A stretch of 64,000 bases of DNA. Source: Marnyiella aurantia. GTDB taxonomy: Bacteria; Bacteroidota; Bacteroidia; Flavobacteriales; Weeksellaceae. The notes under the pieces are model-generated. The model ran no database searches, was not told the DNA's origin, and worked only from the letters and a program-made list of their open reading frames with translations. The stretch covers positions 1,550,001 through 1,614,000 of the forward strand of contig NZ_CP059472.1 in the NCBI RefSeq assembly GCF_014041915.1, in the 5' to 3' direction. Positions 33,889 to 43,872 of this stretch are shown piece by piece (within the stretch, counting starts at the first letter, position 1; each line of letters opens with the position of its first letter). The position numbers and the translations under genes were made by a program.

Positions 33889-36475
33889 TTACTTCCCGAT
33901 CATTTTCTTTATGGAATTCAACTTCATTAAAGCCTCAATAGGCGTTAGCGTATTAATGTCGATTTTATGCAGTTCTTCACGGATGTTCTCCAACACAGGA
34001 TCGTCCAGCTGAAAGAAAGACAGCTGCAGATTTTCCTCGGTTAGTTTTTTAACAGATTCGCGCCCGTCGCCGGTATTTCGGCTTTGCTCCAGGGTCTTCA
34101 GGATTTCGCTGGCACGGTGCACAACCTTTGCCGGCATCCCTGCCAACTTAGCTACGTGGATACCGAAACTGTGTTCGCTGCCGCCCGGCAGCAGTTTGCG
34201 CAAAAAGATAATCGACCCCTTATTTTCCTGAATGGATACGTGAAAATTCCTGATCCTTGGAAAATTCAGGGTCATCTCGTTAAGTTCATGGTAATGAGTG
34301 GCGAAAAGTGTCTTGGCCTGAGTGGGATGCTGATGAAGATATTCCGCAATAGCCCACGCAATTGAAACACCGTCGTACGTGGAAGTTCCCCTGCCAAGTT
34401 CATCCAAAAGGATCAAACTGCGGTCGGTTATATTGTTAAGGATGCTGGCAGCTTCATTCATCTCCACCATGAAAGTAGATTCGCCGGCTGAAATATTATC
34501 AGTTGCTCCTACCCGGGTAAATATCCGGTCCAGCAAACCTATCTCCGCATATTTTGCAGGCACAAAACTGCCAATTTGAGCCAGCAGGCAAATCAAGGCA
34601 GTCTGCCGCAGTATCGCTGATTTACCGGCCATGTTAGGACCGGTAACCATTATGATCTGCTGCGTTTCGCGGTCCAGAAATACATCATTTGGAATGTATT
34701 TTTCACCCAGTGGCAATGCACTTTCGATGATGGGGTGCCTGGCTTCGCGGATATCGATCGCAAATCCTTCATTTAGAACAGGTCGGGTATAACTTTCGGA
34801 AACCGCAAGTTCAGAAAACCCTACAGCAACGTCCAGTTGGGCTACAAGTCCGGAGTTGCGCTGTATATCTGCCATAAACGACATCACATAAGCACAGATT
34901 TCGCGGTAAAGCCTGTATTCCATTACAGATATTTTCTCTTCAGCGCCCAGGATCTGGGTTTCGTATTCCTTCAGTTCCTCGGTGATATACCGTTCGGCGT
35001 TTACAAGCGTTTGCTTACGGATCCACTCGGCAGGTACCTTATCTTTATGCGTGTTCCGGACTTCTATATAGTAGCCGAATACGTTGTTAAAATCTATCTT
35101 CAGTGAAGAAATACCCGTTCTTTCCACTTCACGGTTACACATGTCATCCAGAAAGGACTTCCCTTTTTGCTGCAGTCCGCGCAGATAATCCAGTTCTTCC
35201 GATACGCCACCTTTGATTACATTTCCTTTGGAAAGCATCACGGGAAGTTCGGCGTTCAGATGCGACTCCAGATATTTTATAAGTTCAGTAAGATCTGTGA
35301 CCGGCTCCAGCCAAGCTGCAATTTCCTTATATGCGGAAAGTTTCCCGCTGATTTTCAGCTATGCTTTGCAAACTGTGGCGCAACGAACCCAGCTCCTTTG
35401 GCGAAATCTTCTCGGCGGCAAGTTTACCCATAAGCCGTTCCAGGTCAGAAATCGATTTCAGCAGGACCTGAATATCATATTTGAGGATATCCTGATCGTT
35501 AAAAAATTCTATCAGCGAAAGCCTGGACTGGATCTCACCTATATTTTTCAGTGGAAGGATGATTCTCCGTCTCAGCAAGCGTCCTCCCATAGGCGTGGAT
35601 GTTTTGTCAATGATATCCAGCAAACTCCGGCCTTCTCGGTGAGCGGGCGAAACTACTTCCAGGTTTCGTAGGGTGAACGGGTCCATCATCAGATAATCCT
35701 CCTGCGGGATCTTCTGAATTCGGGTAATGTGAGTCAGCAGATCGTGGTGCGTATCCTCTACCAGATAAGCAAATATGGCACCTGCGGCAGTTATTGCCAA
35801 CTGCAGTTCGTCCACCCCAAAACCCCGCAGAGAGGAAGTTTTAAAATGAGCTGTGAGTTTGTCGACTGCGTAGTTATACTGGAACGCCCAGTCCTCCAGC
35901 CGGAAAAAACTACGGTGATTCAGTTGGGATGGGATTTCTTTTGTACGCTGAAAAAGGATTTCGCTGGGATCAAAAGTGTTAACAATGTGCAGAAGCTTCT
36001 CCAGATTTCCCTCGGAGACAAGAAACTCACCTGTAGAGACATCAACAAGTGCCAGTCCGTACATTTCCTTTTCTCTGTGAACCGCGAGCAGGAAATTGTT
36101 CTTTTTTGAATTCAGCACCTGATCATTGAAAGTAACGCCGGGGGTAACCAGCTCTGTAACACCGCGCTTTACAATTCCCTTAACCGATTTAGGATCCTCC
36201 AATTGGTCACAAATGGCTACGCGGAGTCCTGCACGAACCAGTTTCGGCAGGTAGGAATCTACAGAATGATGCGGAAATCCTGCAAGTTCAATATGACCTT
36301 CTCCATTGGCCCGTTTCGTAAGTACGATACCCAGGATTTGGGAAGCGCGAACAGCATCCTGGCCAAACGTTTCATAGAAGTCCCCTACCCTGAAAAGCAG
36401 CAACGCATCCGGATATTTTGCCTTAATGGTATTGTACTGCAACATTAAAGGGGTCTCTTTCTTCGCTTTGGCCAT
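33889..36475 (-). pseudogene. mutS: DNA mismatch repair protein MutS, split by a frameshift
   Basis: Mismatch-recognition ATPase. The N-terminal part (36475 down to a TAA at 35327-35329) has the GDFYETF mismatch-reading motif and connector/core domains; the C-terminal part, whose frame is open from 35358, has the clamp, Walker [22 protein letters not shown] and FATHYHEL. The frames overlap at 35330-35358. Removing one base from the AAAA run (minus strand, 35352-35355) joins SIAE to [14 protein letters not shown] and gives one 861-residue protein of normal MutS length with every domain present. So either the gene has a very recent one-base insertion or the assembly has a homopolymer error. Confidence 0.9.
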
Positions 36476-36592
36476 TGTAATAGTTAAAATTGAGGGTAAA
36501 AATACAAATATTCTCAGGAAGCATTTCAGCAGGTGACGGATATATGACCGTTAAAACAGGGCATAATGTCCGCTCCATCCCCAGCGATAAAG

Positions 36593-36600
36593 TATCTTTG
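36593..36600 (+). promoter_or_regulatory. Promoter -7 element of the SpoU methyltransferase gene (TATCTTTG)
   Basis: Exact TAnnTTTG match 15 bases before the ATG at 36616; it rules out the longer upstream frame as the main product. Confidence 0.65.
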
Positions 36601-36615
36601 CGGTACAGAAAAATT

Positions 36616-37146
36616 ATGGCAAAGAAATTAAAACTTGAAGATTTAGGCCGTGTAGACAGGGAAACCTTTAAGCAGATTACAAAAATTCCGGTTACAGTGG
36701 TGTTGGATAATGTACGTAGCATGCACAACGTAGGTGCAGTTTTCCGTACTTCAGACGCTTTTATTGTAGACAGGATTATTCTTTGTGGCATTACTCCGGT
36801 ACCGCCTCACCGCGAAATTCACAAAGCAGCTCTGGGCGCGACCGAAACCGTGGACTGGATTTTCGTTAAAGATATTTCAGAAGCACTGCAAAACCTGAAA
36901 AATGAGGGCTCTACAATAGTTGGACTGGAACAGACCACAGCCAGTGTAAACATTGAAGAGTTTGAAGTACAGCACGACAGGAAATATTCCCTGGTATTCG
37001 GGAATGAAGTAGACGGTCTTAGTGAAGAGGCACTCCCTTTTTACGACTGTTTTCTGGAGATTCCTCAGTTGGGAACAAAACATTCGCTGAATGTGTCTGT
37101 ATGTGCCGGGATTGCCATCTGGCATTTCTTTAAAGACTTAAAATAA
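36616..37146 (+). CDS. SpoU/TrmH-family RNA 2'-O-ribose methyltransferase
   Basis: SPOUT-class, knot-forming SAM methyltransferase acting on tRNA or rRNA. 176 aa from the ATG at 36616; the frame extends 42 codons upstream but that part covers the promoter and opposite mutS leader. The three SpoU motifs are present: NVRSMHNVGAVFRTSDA (about 29-45), LVFGNEVDGLS, and IPQLGTKHSLNVSV. Length fits a single-domain TrmH/TrmL-like enzyme; the modified nucleotide cannot be told. Confidence 0.9.
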   Translation: MAKKLKLEDLGRVDRETFKQITKIPVTVVLDNVRSMHNVGAVFRTSDAFIVDRIILCGITPVPPHREIHKAALGATETVDWIFVKDISEALQNLKNEGSTIVGLEQTTASVNIEEFEVQHDRKYSLVFGNEVDGLSEEALPFYDCFLEIPQLGTKHSLNVSVCAGIAIWHFFKDLK

Positions 37147-37178
37147 AAACTGCAAAGCCCTGAAAGGCAGTGCAGTTT
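37147..37178 (+). terminator. Hairpin after the SpoU methyltransferase gene, possible terminator
   Basis: Outer stem AAACTGCA / TGCAGTTT begins right at the stop codon and encloses a smaller GCC/GGC stem. There is no T-run after it, so termination is uncertain. The rest of the gap to 37315 is AT-rich without a recognisable element. Confidence 0.4.
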
Positions 37179-37315
37179 GAAATAAATCTAATAAAAAGTA
37201 AAAATGAAAGGCGACAAAGATATCACATCCGCATAATATCTTCCAAACTTTTTGTCCGGATAAATCAAACTTTCACAAAAATCCTGCTAGTCTTCAAATT
37301 TTATTATTTTAGCAT

Positions 37316-37969
37316 ATGTTTATTAAAGATTATATTTCCAAGGATTATCCGGCTTTTAACGTGACCGATTCCGTAGAAGCGGCATCGGAATTTGCCAAAG
37401 AGTTTGGATATTCACATGTCTTCATAAAAAAGAAAGGTGCGTATGCAGGTGCCCTAAGCCAGAATTTTCTGGAGGAAAGTCCGGAAGGACCATTAGAAAG
37501 CCTGGAACTTCACTTCGAAAAATTTGCAATTAAGGCAGACGGAAGTATCCTGGACACGGTTAAGCTTTTTCACACATTCAACTCCAACGTGGTACCTGTG
37601 ATTGGAACCAACGAAAAATATTTGGGATACATTTCCTGTGACGATATTTTCAGTGAGTTCTCAAAATATCCGCTTTTCTCCGAACCCGGCGCCATCCTTA
37701 CCATTCAAACCAACTCAAAACATTATTCCTTCACGGAGATTTCGCAGATTGTGGAAACCAATAATGCCAAGATTTACGGTTGCTATGTAAGCGCCATCAA
37801 CGAAGATAATTTTTGGCTTACACTAAAGATCAGCAGTGAAAACCTGACGTCAATTGATGAGACCTTTGAAAGATATGGCTACAATGTAGTTCATAAGCAT
37901 TATAACGATGAGAAAGAGGATCTGCTGAAGGACCGTTTTGGTTTTTTTCAAAAGTTCCTGGAATTTTAA
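37316..37969 (+). CDS. CBS-domain protein with C-terminal ACT-like region
   Basis: A 217 aa cytoplasmic protein. The first about 120 residues form a CBS pair (MFIKDYISKDYPAFNVTDSV start; NVVPVIGTNEKYLGYIS at the end of the second CBS), which usually binds adenosyl nucleotides. The remainder (GAILTIQTNSKHYSFTEISQIVETNNAKI) looks like an ACT-type regulatory fold. The gene sits 13 bases before the NAD kinase gene, an arrangement I recall as conserved in Flavobacteriia, suggesting it senses a nucleotide relevant to NAD(P) level; that is inference. Confidence 0.82.
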   Translation: MFIKDYISKDYPAFNVTDSVEAASEFAKEFGYSHVFIKKKGAYAGALSQNFLEESPEGPLESLELHFEKFAIKADGSILDTVKLFHTFNSNVVPVIGTNEKYLGYISCDDIFSEFSKYPLFSEPGAILTIQTNSKHYSFTEISQIVETNNAKIYGCYVSAINEDNFWLTLKISSENLTSIDETFERYGYNVVHKHYNDEKEDLLKDRFGFFQKFLEF

Positions 37970-37982
37970 TAAACTGAGATTA

Positions 37983-38849
37983 ATGAAAGCTGCCATATAT
38001 TCCCAGAAAAAAGACCTGGACACTTTTTTATACCTAAGTAAGTTCATTTCTGAACTTGCAGGCCGGGGCATCGAATCCGTACTTCACAGGGACACCGCGC
38101 GGGACCTACAGTTTTCCCGCGATTTTGACACATTCAGTTCACGGGAGGAGCTCCAGACTTACGGCGTAGACTTCTTTTTCAGTTTTGGCGGAGACGGAAC
38201 TATTCTGAATGCACTTATCTACATTCAGGACCTCGAAATTCCGGTCATCGGTGTCAATACCGGCAGACTGGGTTTTCTGGCAAGCTTCAGCAAAGAAGAC
38301 ATCTTCAATAATATAGACAGTATAGTAAAGGGCGACCTGGTGCTGAGCAAACGGTCGGTCATTGAGGTCTTTACCGAAAAGAACAGCATCGCCTTCCCAT
38401 ACGCGCTTAACGATGTATCTATCAGCCGTAAACAGACCACCGCCATGATAACGGTAGACACCTATATAAACGATGATTTCCTGACGGTTTTCTGGGCAGA
38501 CGGCCTCATCGTTTCCACACCTACCGGATCTACAGCGTATTCACTAAGTTGCGGCGGTCCTATCATTTCGCCTACCAATGATAATTTTGTACTTACTCCC
38601 ATTGCGCCACATAATCTCAATGTTCGCCCAATCGTGGTGCAGGATGATGTGGAAATCCATCTGAAGGTAACCAGCCGGGTGCCTCAATATTCTCTTTCAC
38701 TGGATTCGCGCCTGTACGAGCTGGATATCGAGGAAGAGGTACGTCTGAAAAAAGCGCCATTTGAACTGAACCTGCTCTTGCCCAGAGACATTAATTTCTT
38801 CGACAAGCTAAGGGAAAGGCTACTTTGGGGAAAAGACAGACGCAACTGA
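37983..38849 (+). CDS. nadK: NAD kinase
   Basis: Phosphorylates NAD to NADP, the only source of NADP. 288 aa from the ATG at 37983; 15 upstream in-frame codons overlap the previous gene and add no conserved residues. The signature FGGDGTILNAL (about 63-73) and NTGRLGFLA are present, followed by the GSTAYSLSCGGPII diacylglycerol-kinase-type loop and the C-terminal beta domain with SRVPQYSLSLD. Forms a two-gene unit with the CBS protein. Confidence 0.96.
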   Translation: MKAAIYSQKKDLDTFLYLSKFISELAGRGIESVLHRDTARDLQFSRDFDTFSSREELQTYGVDFFFSFGGDGTILNALIYIQDLEIPVIGVNTGRLGFLASFSKEDIFNNIDSIVKGDLVLSKRSVIEVFTEKNSIAFPYALNDVSISRKQTTAMITVDTYINDDFLTVFWADGLIVSTPTGSTAYSLSCGGPIISPTNDNFVLTPIAPHNLNVRPIVVQDDVEIHLKVTSRVPQYSLSLDSRLYELDIEEEVRLKKAPFELNLLLPRDINFFDKLRERLLWGKDRRN

Positions 38850-38922
38850 GGTCATTCGCAAAAAAACCTTAACTTTACAAGATATTTCAAAACGCAAATT
38901 CAATCCTTAAAAAGTAAAAATT

Positions 38923-39993
38923 ATGAGTAGAATGTTTCCGGCAGGAGTTGCCACAGGTGAAATGGTAACAGACCTTTTTCAGTACGCTAAAGAAAATAAA
39001 TTTGCGCTTCCCGCTGTAAATGTTATTGGGTCCAGCAATGTAAATGCTACCATGGAAACCGCTGCAAAACTTAACTCGCCGGTAATTATTCAGTTTTCTA
39101 ACGGTGGTGCTGCTTTCAACGGTGGTAAAGGTCTAAGCGCCGATGCGCAAAAATCTGCCATTCTGGGCGGAATTGCCGGTGCTCAGCACATCCATACATT
39201 GGCAGAGGCGTATGGTGCGACTGTAATTTTACATACAGACCACTGCGCGAAAAAACTGCTTCCCTGGATTGACGGTCTTATGGATGCAAGTGAGGATTTT
39301 TACAAGAGAACAGGAAAATCACTGTACAGCTCTCACATGCTGGATCTTTCTGAAGAATCTCTGGAGGAGAATATGGAAATTTCCTGCAGATATTTTGAAA
39401 GAATGGCAAAGATGGGCATGACCCTCGAAATTGAGCTTGGAGTTACAGGTGGTGAAGAAGATGGTGTGGATAACACAGGCGTAGATTCTTCAAAACTTTA
39501 CACTCAGCCTGAGGAAGTAGCATATGCTTACGAAAAACTGAAGGCCATCTCTGATAACTTTACCATTGCAGCAGCTTTTGGAAACGTGCACGGTGTATAC
39601 AAGCCGGGTAACGTAAAACTTACACCGAAGATTCTGGACAACTCACAGAAATTCGTTCAGGAAAAATTTGGTACCGCCGAAAAGCCGATTAATTTCGTTT
39701 TCCACGGTGGATCAGGATCTACACTGGAGGAAATTAGAGAAGCGATTGATTACGGAGTGATTAAAATGAATATTGATACCGATCTTCAGTTTGCCTATAC
39801 CGAAGGTGTACGCGATTATGTAGCTGAAAAGATGGAATATCTGAAAGCACAGATCGGAAACCCGGACGGTGACGACAAACCAAACAAGAAATTCTACGAT
39901 CCAAGAGTATGGATCAGAAAAGGTGAAGAAACTTTCGGAACAAGACTGGTTCAGGCGTTTGAAGACCTGAACAACGTAAACACCTTGAAATAA
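38923..39993 (+). CDS. fbaA: Class II fructose-bisphosphate aldolase
   Basis: Zinc-dependent aldolase of glycolysis and gluconeogenesis. 356 aa, the size of the E. coli FbaA-type class IIA enzymes. Zinc-binding and catalytic motifs: HTDHCAKK (His110 region), ELGVTGGEEDGVD with the catalytic and metal-linked acidic residues, NVHGVYKPGNVKL and FHGGSGS for phosphate binding, and the NIDTDLQFAYT segment. An A-rich leader precedes the ATG; the nearest -7-like sequence (TAACTTTA) departs from consensus in one base. Confidence 0.97.
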   Translation: MSRMFPAGVATGEMVTDLFQYAKENKFALPAVNVIGSSNVNATMETAAKLNSPVIIQFSNGGAAFNGGKGLSADAQKSAILGGIAGAQHIHTLAEAYGATVILHTDHCAKKLLPWIDGLMDASEDFYKRTGKSLYSSHMLDLSEESLEENMEISCRYFERMAKMGMTLEIELGVTGGEEDGVDNTGVDSSKLYTQPEEVAYAYEKLKAISDNFTIAAAFGNVHGVYKPGNVKLTPKILDNSQKFVQEKFGTAEKPINFVFHGGSGSTLEEIREAIDYGVIKMNIDTDLQFAYTEGVRDYVAEKMEYLKAQIGNPDGDDKPNKKFYDPRVWIRKGEETFGTRLVQAFEDLNNVNTLK

Positions 39994-40075
39994 CATTTTT
40001 TGAATCCCGCAGAAACTCTTTATATCATTAATTTACAGCGTTTTTGCGGTATTCTATTTTAATAAATATTTGATA

Positions 40076-40927
40076 ATGGCATTTGACTGGTTTAAAAGAA
40101 AGGCGCAGAATATAACCACTTCCACGGAAGACAAAAAGGATGTTCCAAAAGGATTGTGGCACCAGACTCCTTCGGGAAAGGTGGTAGAACATGAAGAACT
40201 GAGGAAGAACAACTATGTTTCTCCAGAGGACGGCTTTCACGTACGTATAGGCAGTACAGAATTCTTTGAGATGCTTTTTGACGGAAACCAGTATACTGAA
40301 CTGGATAAAGATGTGGAAAGTGTGGATATCCTTAATTTTAAGGATACTAAATCCTATTCGGACCGTTTGAAGGAGGTGAAAGCCAAAACCAAACTTACTG
40401 ATTCTATCCGGAATGCTACCGGTACCGTTAATGGAGCACCCATGGTGATTTCCTGTATGGACTTTTCTTTCATAGGAGGATCTCTGGGTTCTGTAATGGG
40501 TGAAAAAATCCGCCGTGCGGTAGATTACTGTATGGCCAATAAGCTTCCCTACATGATCATCTGTCAATCCGGTGGCGCCAGGATGCAGGAAGCGACCTAC
40601 TCGCTGATGCAGCTGGCTAAAGTACAGAGTAAACTTGCACAGTTGTCCGAAGCCGGACTGCCGTACATTGCTTATCTGTGCGACCCGACTTTTGGCGGTA
40701 TCACAGCCTCTTTTGCGATGACAGCGGATATCATTATGGCAGAACCGGGAGCTCTGATCGGATTTGCAGGGCCGCGCGTAATTAAAGAAACCATTGGCCG
40801 TGATCTACCGGAAGGTTTCCAGACATCGGAATTCATTCAGGAAAAAGGATTCGTAGATTTTATCGTACGCCGTACCGAAATCAAGGAAACAGTTTCCAAA
40901 ACGGTTAAACTGTTAACCCCGGCTTAA
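40076..40927 (+). CDS. accD: Acetyl-CoA carboxylase carboxyltransferase subunit beta, zinc-finger-less
   Basis: Transfers the carboxyl group from biotin to acetyl-CoA in fatty acid synthesis, together with AccA. 283 aa from the ATG at 40076; a TTG two codons earlier is less likely. The crotonase-type core is normal (SFIGGSLGSVMGEKI, SGGARMQEA, GLIGFAGPRV motifs). The N-terminal segment GLWHQTPSGKVVEHEEL aligns with the E. coli zinc-ribbon region but has none of the four Cys. A terminator follows the gene. Confidence 0.94.
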   Translation: MAFDWFKRKAQNITTSTEDKKDVPKGLWHQTPSGKVVEHEELRKNNYVSPEDGFHVRIGSTEFFEMLFDGNQYTELDKDVESVDILNFKDTKSYSDRLKEVKAKTKLTDSIRNATGTVNGAPMVISCMDFSFIGGSLGSVMGEKIRRAVDYCMANKLPYMIICQSGGARMQEATYSLMQLAKVQSKLAQLSEAGLPYIAYLCDPTFGGITASFAMTADIIMAEPGALIGFAGPRVIKETIGRDLPEGFQTSEFIQEKGFVDFIVRRTEIKETVSKTVKLLTPA

Positions 40928-40946
40928 TCATAAATATACTCTATAG

Positions 40947-40975
40947 ATCTCACCCTATCGGGTGAGATTTCTTTT
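40947..40975 (+). terminator. Rho-independent terminator of accD
   Basis: Perfect stem ATCTCACCC / GGGTGAGAT with loop TATC, then a T-rich tract. It ends one base before the ATG of the next gene. Confidence 0.85.
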
Positions 40976-40976
40976 T

Positions 40977-41489
40977 ATGCGGAAGTTACCAACCATATTT
41001 GTCCGAACCATTTCAACATTAAGTTTTAAAAAGATTCTGATGCTGATCAGGGCTACAGCACCTCATCCATTATTTACACTTTTAAGTTTTTATGCAACCA
41101 TAAGATCTTTCGCACTGGCGCAGAAGCATTTCCCCAGAACCAGCTCGGCGAATGGCATCGGAAATGCCTACCGACACGCCTTATGGACTTGCCTGATTAT
41201 GATGTACTGCTGCAAGATTTCATCGCCGCAAAAGGCACTTAACTTCTGCAAAAAGATTACAGACCTTCATGAGGAGCTCTTTCCGAATCAACCATTGGAA
41301 AAGAAGATGGACCTTCATAACAACCAGGTAGGAATGGATCTTTTTATGGAACTTCTGCAGGGCATCCACCGTCAGTTTTTCGAAACTTCCTTTTTTGTAG
41401 AAAAATTAATGGTTAAAACTAAAACTGCAGTAGTACTTTCAGACATTGACCAGGAACCTGTTGAGGAACTGCTATATCTAGAGGAGTAA
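40977..41489 (+). CDS. DUF6973-like protein of unknown function
   Basis: A 170 aa protein from the ATG at 40977. Its core NGIGNAYRHALW (about 53-64) and MDLHNNQVGMD (about 105-115) give a His/Asp/Asn pattern I associate with DUF6973, where the conserved polar residues suggest a metal- or hydrolase-type site. An N-terminal hydrophobic stretch may contact the membrane. The start abuts the accD terminator; the in-frame ATG at 41040 is an alternative but would remove residues that look conserved. Confidence 0.65.
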   Translation: MRKLPTIFVRTISTLSFKKILMLIRATAPHPLFTLLSFYATIRSFALAQKHFPRTSSANGIGNAYRHALWTCLIMMYCCKISSPQKALNFCKKITDLHEELFPNQPLEKKMDLHNNQVGMDLFMELLQGIHRQFFETSFFVEKLMVKTKTAVVLSDIDQEPVEELLYLEE

Positions 41490-41563
41490 ACTGTTTCCGG
41501 AGTTCATTAACAAGACAGCCACTTCCTGAAGAAATGGCCGACCTGTCAATATTTAATCTAAAA

Positions 41564-43690
41564 TTAAACTTCAACTGTTGCTGCACGGTAATTATGCACC
41601 AAATCCTGCTGCACATTTGTGGGCACCAACTGATAATCGGAAAACTTCATGCTGAATTTCGCTTTACCACCCGTAAGGGACCTCAGCGAAGACCCGTAGT
41701 CATTCATTTCGGCCAGCGGCACTTCGGCCATAATTTTCTGGTAATGACCTTCACTGTCCATGCCGGTTATCATGGCGCGGCGGGTTTGCAGGTCACCCAT
41801 TACATCACCGGTGGTTTCTTCAGGGCAAAGAATTTCCACATGATACATTGGTTCCAGCAACTGCGGCCTGGCATTATTGAAACCGTCTTTAAATGCACCG
41901 GAAGCGGCCAACTGGAACGATATATCATTACTGTCCACACTGTGCATCTTTCCGTCGTATACCACCACGCGGACGTTCTGACAGGGAGATCCAGTTAAAG
42001 GCCCGTTTTTCATCTGCTGCATAATACCTTTTTTTATGGCTCCGATGTAACGGTTGTCAATGGCGCCTCCAACAATACACCAGTAGAAAGCCAATTTACC
42101 TCCCCAAGGCAGGTCTTCAATATCTTTCTGACGTATGCTCAGGCCTGCAGGTTCTTCCATTCCGTCGTTATAATTTTCAACACGCATATGAATTTCCGCA
42201 AACTGTCCTGCTCCACCTGACTGCTTTTTATGACGGTAATCTGCATCGGCGCGTCCCGTTATGGTTTCCCTGTACGATATTCGCGGATCCTTCATCTGCA
42301 TTTTTACACCAAAATCCCGTTCAAGTCTGTGCTTTAGCAAATCCAGATGCAACTGTCCCTGTCCTCCTATGATAGCTTCATGAGTGTCAGCATCAATATC
42401 AAGTTTCAGGGTTGGATCTTCTTCTTTCAGTTTGTTCAGAGCTGCAAACAGCTTTTCTGTATCAGCTGTAGTTTCAGCCCAAACAGCTTTTCTTACACGG
42501 CTTTCCGGAAACTCCATGGGTCTGATACTTCTACTGATCCCACGGGCATTAAGAGTGCAGTTGGTACGCGCAGATTTAAGTTTTACGGTAACTCCCAGGT
42601 CGCCGGCCTCCAGCTGTGTTACAGGAATACGTTCCTTCCCTTCCGATATAAAAAGCTGCGCAATGCGTTCCACTTCTCCTGTGTCGGCATTTACCAGTTC
42701 ATCTCCAGGTTTCAGAATGCCGGACATCACCTTAAAGTAGGAAAGCATGCCTACCTGAGGTTCGGAGGTTGATTTATAGATAAATACTGTCGTCTTTTCC
42801 GATGGATCGCAGTGCAGATCATTTCCATCCTGCAGCTTCCTTGCTGGCCGGTCCAATGGCGAGGGTGCAATATCGTCTATAAAGCCCATTATTCGGCCGC
42901 TGCCCATGTCTTTCAGACCGGAAGTCACGAACACGGGGAAAAACTGCTGATGAGCCAAAGCAATCGTTATCCCTTTTGCAAGTTCTTCTTCGGTAAGAGT
43001 TCCCTGCTCAAAGTACTTCTCCATCAGACCTTCTTCATTCTCGGCTGCAATCTCTACCAAAGCATTATGCAATTCATTTGCCCTGGACATTTCGCTTTCT
43101 GGAATAGGCTTCTTTTCCGGCTTGCCGCCACTTTCGGGAAATTCATACAGGACCATCCTCAATGCGTCCACAATCTGATTAAACTGTCCGCCTGAGCTTA
43201 GTGGATATTGTACAGGAACAACGCGCGAGCCAAATCTTTCACGAGCCTGCTGCAGAGTGCTGTCATAATCAGCCTTTGGGTGATCCATTTGATTGATTAC
43301 AAAAACAGCGGGGGTTTTATAATGCTGGAGATATTCCCACACAAGTTCGGTTCCTACCTCAACACCACTTGCCGCATTCAGTACAATAACAGCAGTATCC
43401 GAAACCTTCAGGGAAGATATCACCTCACCCACAAAATCATCGAAGCCCGGAGTATCCAGCACATTGATCTTGTTGTTTTTCCAGTTCACAAACATCTGGT
43501 GCGAGAAGATTGTGTTTTCCCGCTGATGCTCCAAATCTGTATTGTCACTCACAGTGTTGTGACTTTCTACACTACCACGGCGCCTTATGGCTCCTCCTTC
43601 ATACAACATTGCCTCTATAAGCGTGGTTTTGCCCGAACCGGAATGTCCCAGCATCACCACATTACGTAAATCTTTTGTTTGTGCACTCAT
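41564..43690 (-). CDS. Elongation factor G-like GTPase (EF-G paralogue)
   Basis: Translation-factor-type GTPase. 708 aa from the ATG at 43688-43690 (the frame extends 13 codons further without conserved residues). G1 is GHSGSGKTT (15-23), unlike the AHIDAGKTT of canonical EF-G; G3 is DTPGF and G4 NQMD. Domains II-V follow, with DTHEAIIGGQGQLHLDLL near domain III and a domain IV of KQSGGAGQFAEIH type. It belongs to the EF-G2/'EF-G-like' group, whose role is not settled. A canonical fusA is not in the window. Confidence 0.9.
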   Translation of the reverse strand: MSAQTKDLRNVVMLGHSGSGKTTLIEAMLYEGGAIRRRGSVESHNTVSDNTDLEHQRENTIFSHQMFVNWKNNKINVLDTPGFDDFVGEVISSLKVSDTAVIVLNAASGVEVGTELVWEYLQHYKTPAVFVINQMDHPKADYDSTLQQARERFGSRVVPVQYPLSSGGQFNQIVDALRMVLYEFPESGGKPEKKPIPESEMSRANELHNALVEIAAENEEGLMEKYFEQGTLTEEELAKGITIALAHQQFFPVFVTSGLKDMGSGRIMGFIDDIAPSPLDRPARKLQDGNDLHCDPSEKTTVFIYKSTSEPQVGMLSYFKVMSGILKPGDELVNADTGEVERIAQLFISEGKERIPVTQLEAGDLGVTVKLKSARTNCTLNARGISRSIRPMEFPESRVRKAVWAETTADTEKLFAALNKLKEEDPTLKLDIDADTHEAIIGGQGQLHLDLLKHRLERDFGVKMQMKDPRISYRETITGRADADYRHKKQSGGAGQFAEIHMRVENYNDGMEEPAGLSIRQKDIEDLPWGGKLAFYWCIVGGAIDNRYIGAIKKGIMQQMKNGPLTGSPCQNVRVVVYDGKMHSVDSNDISFQLAASGAFKDGFNNARPQLLEPMYHVEILCPEETTGDVMGDLQTRRAMITGMDSEGHYQKIMAEVPLAEMNDYGSSLRSLTGGKAKFSMKFSDYQLVPTNVQQDLVHNYRAATVEV

Positions 43691-43872
43691 AGTATTGATG
43701 GTTTTTAGTTTCTTGGAATCGGAAGCCACATTGGGGAAGACCCATCATCCGCATATTGGAAAACTAAAGTTACAAAACTTTAAAATGTGTTGTAAAAAAC
43801 TTTCCATGGTTTATCCATGATATTTAACATTGTTTTCCGAAAAGGCCTATTTTTAACGAAATTTTCATAAGA

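Noticed and set aside
35145-35360. Reading mutS as two separate adjacent genes, MutS-N and MutS-C.
   Set aside because: The halves lack their own starts or promoters, the boundary is inside the core domain, and one base change restores a normal-length protein.
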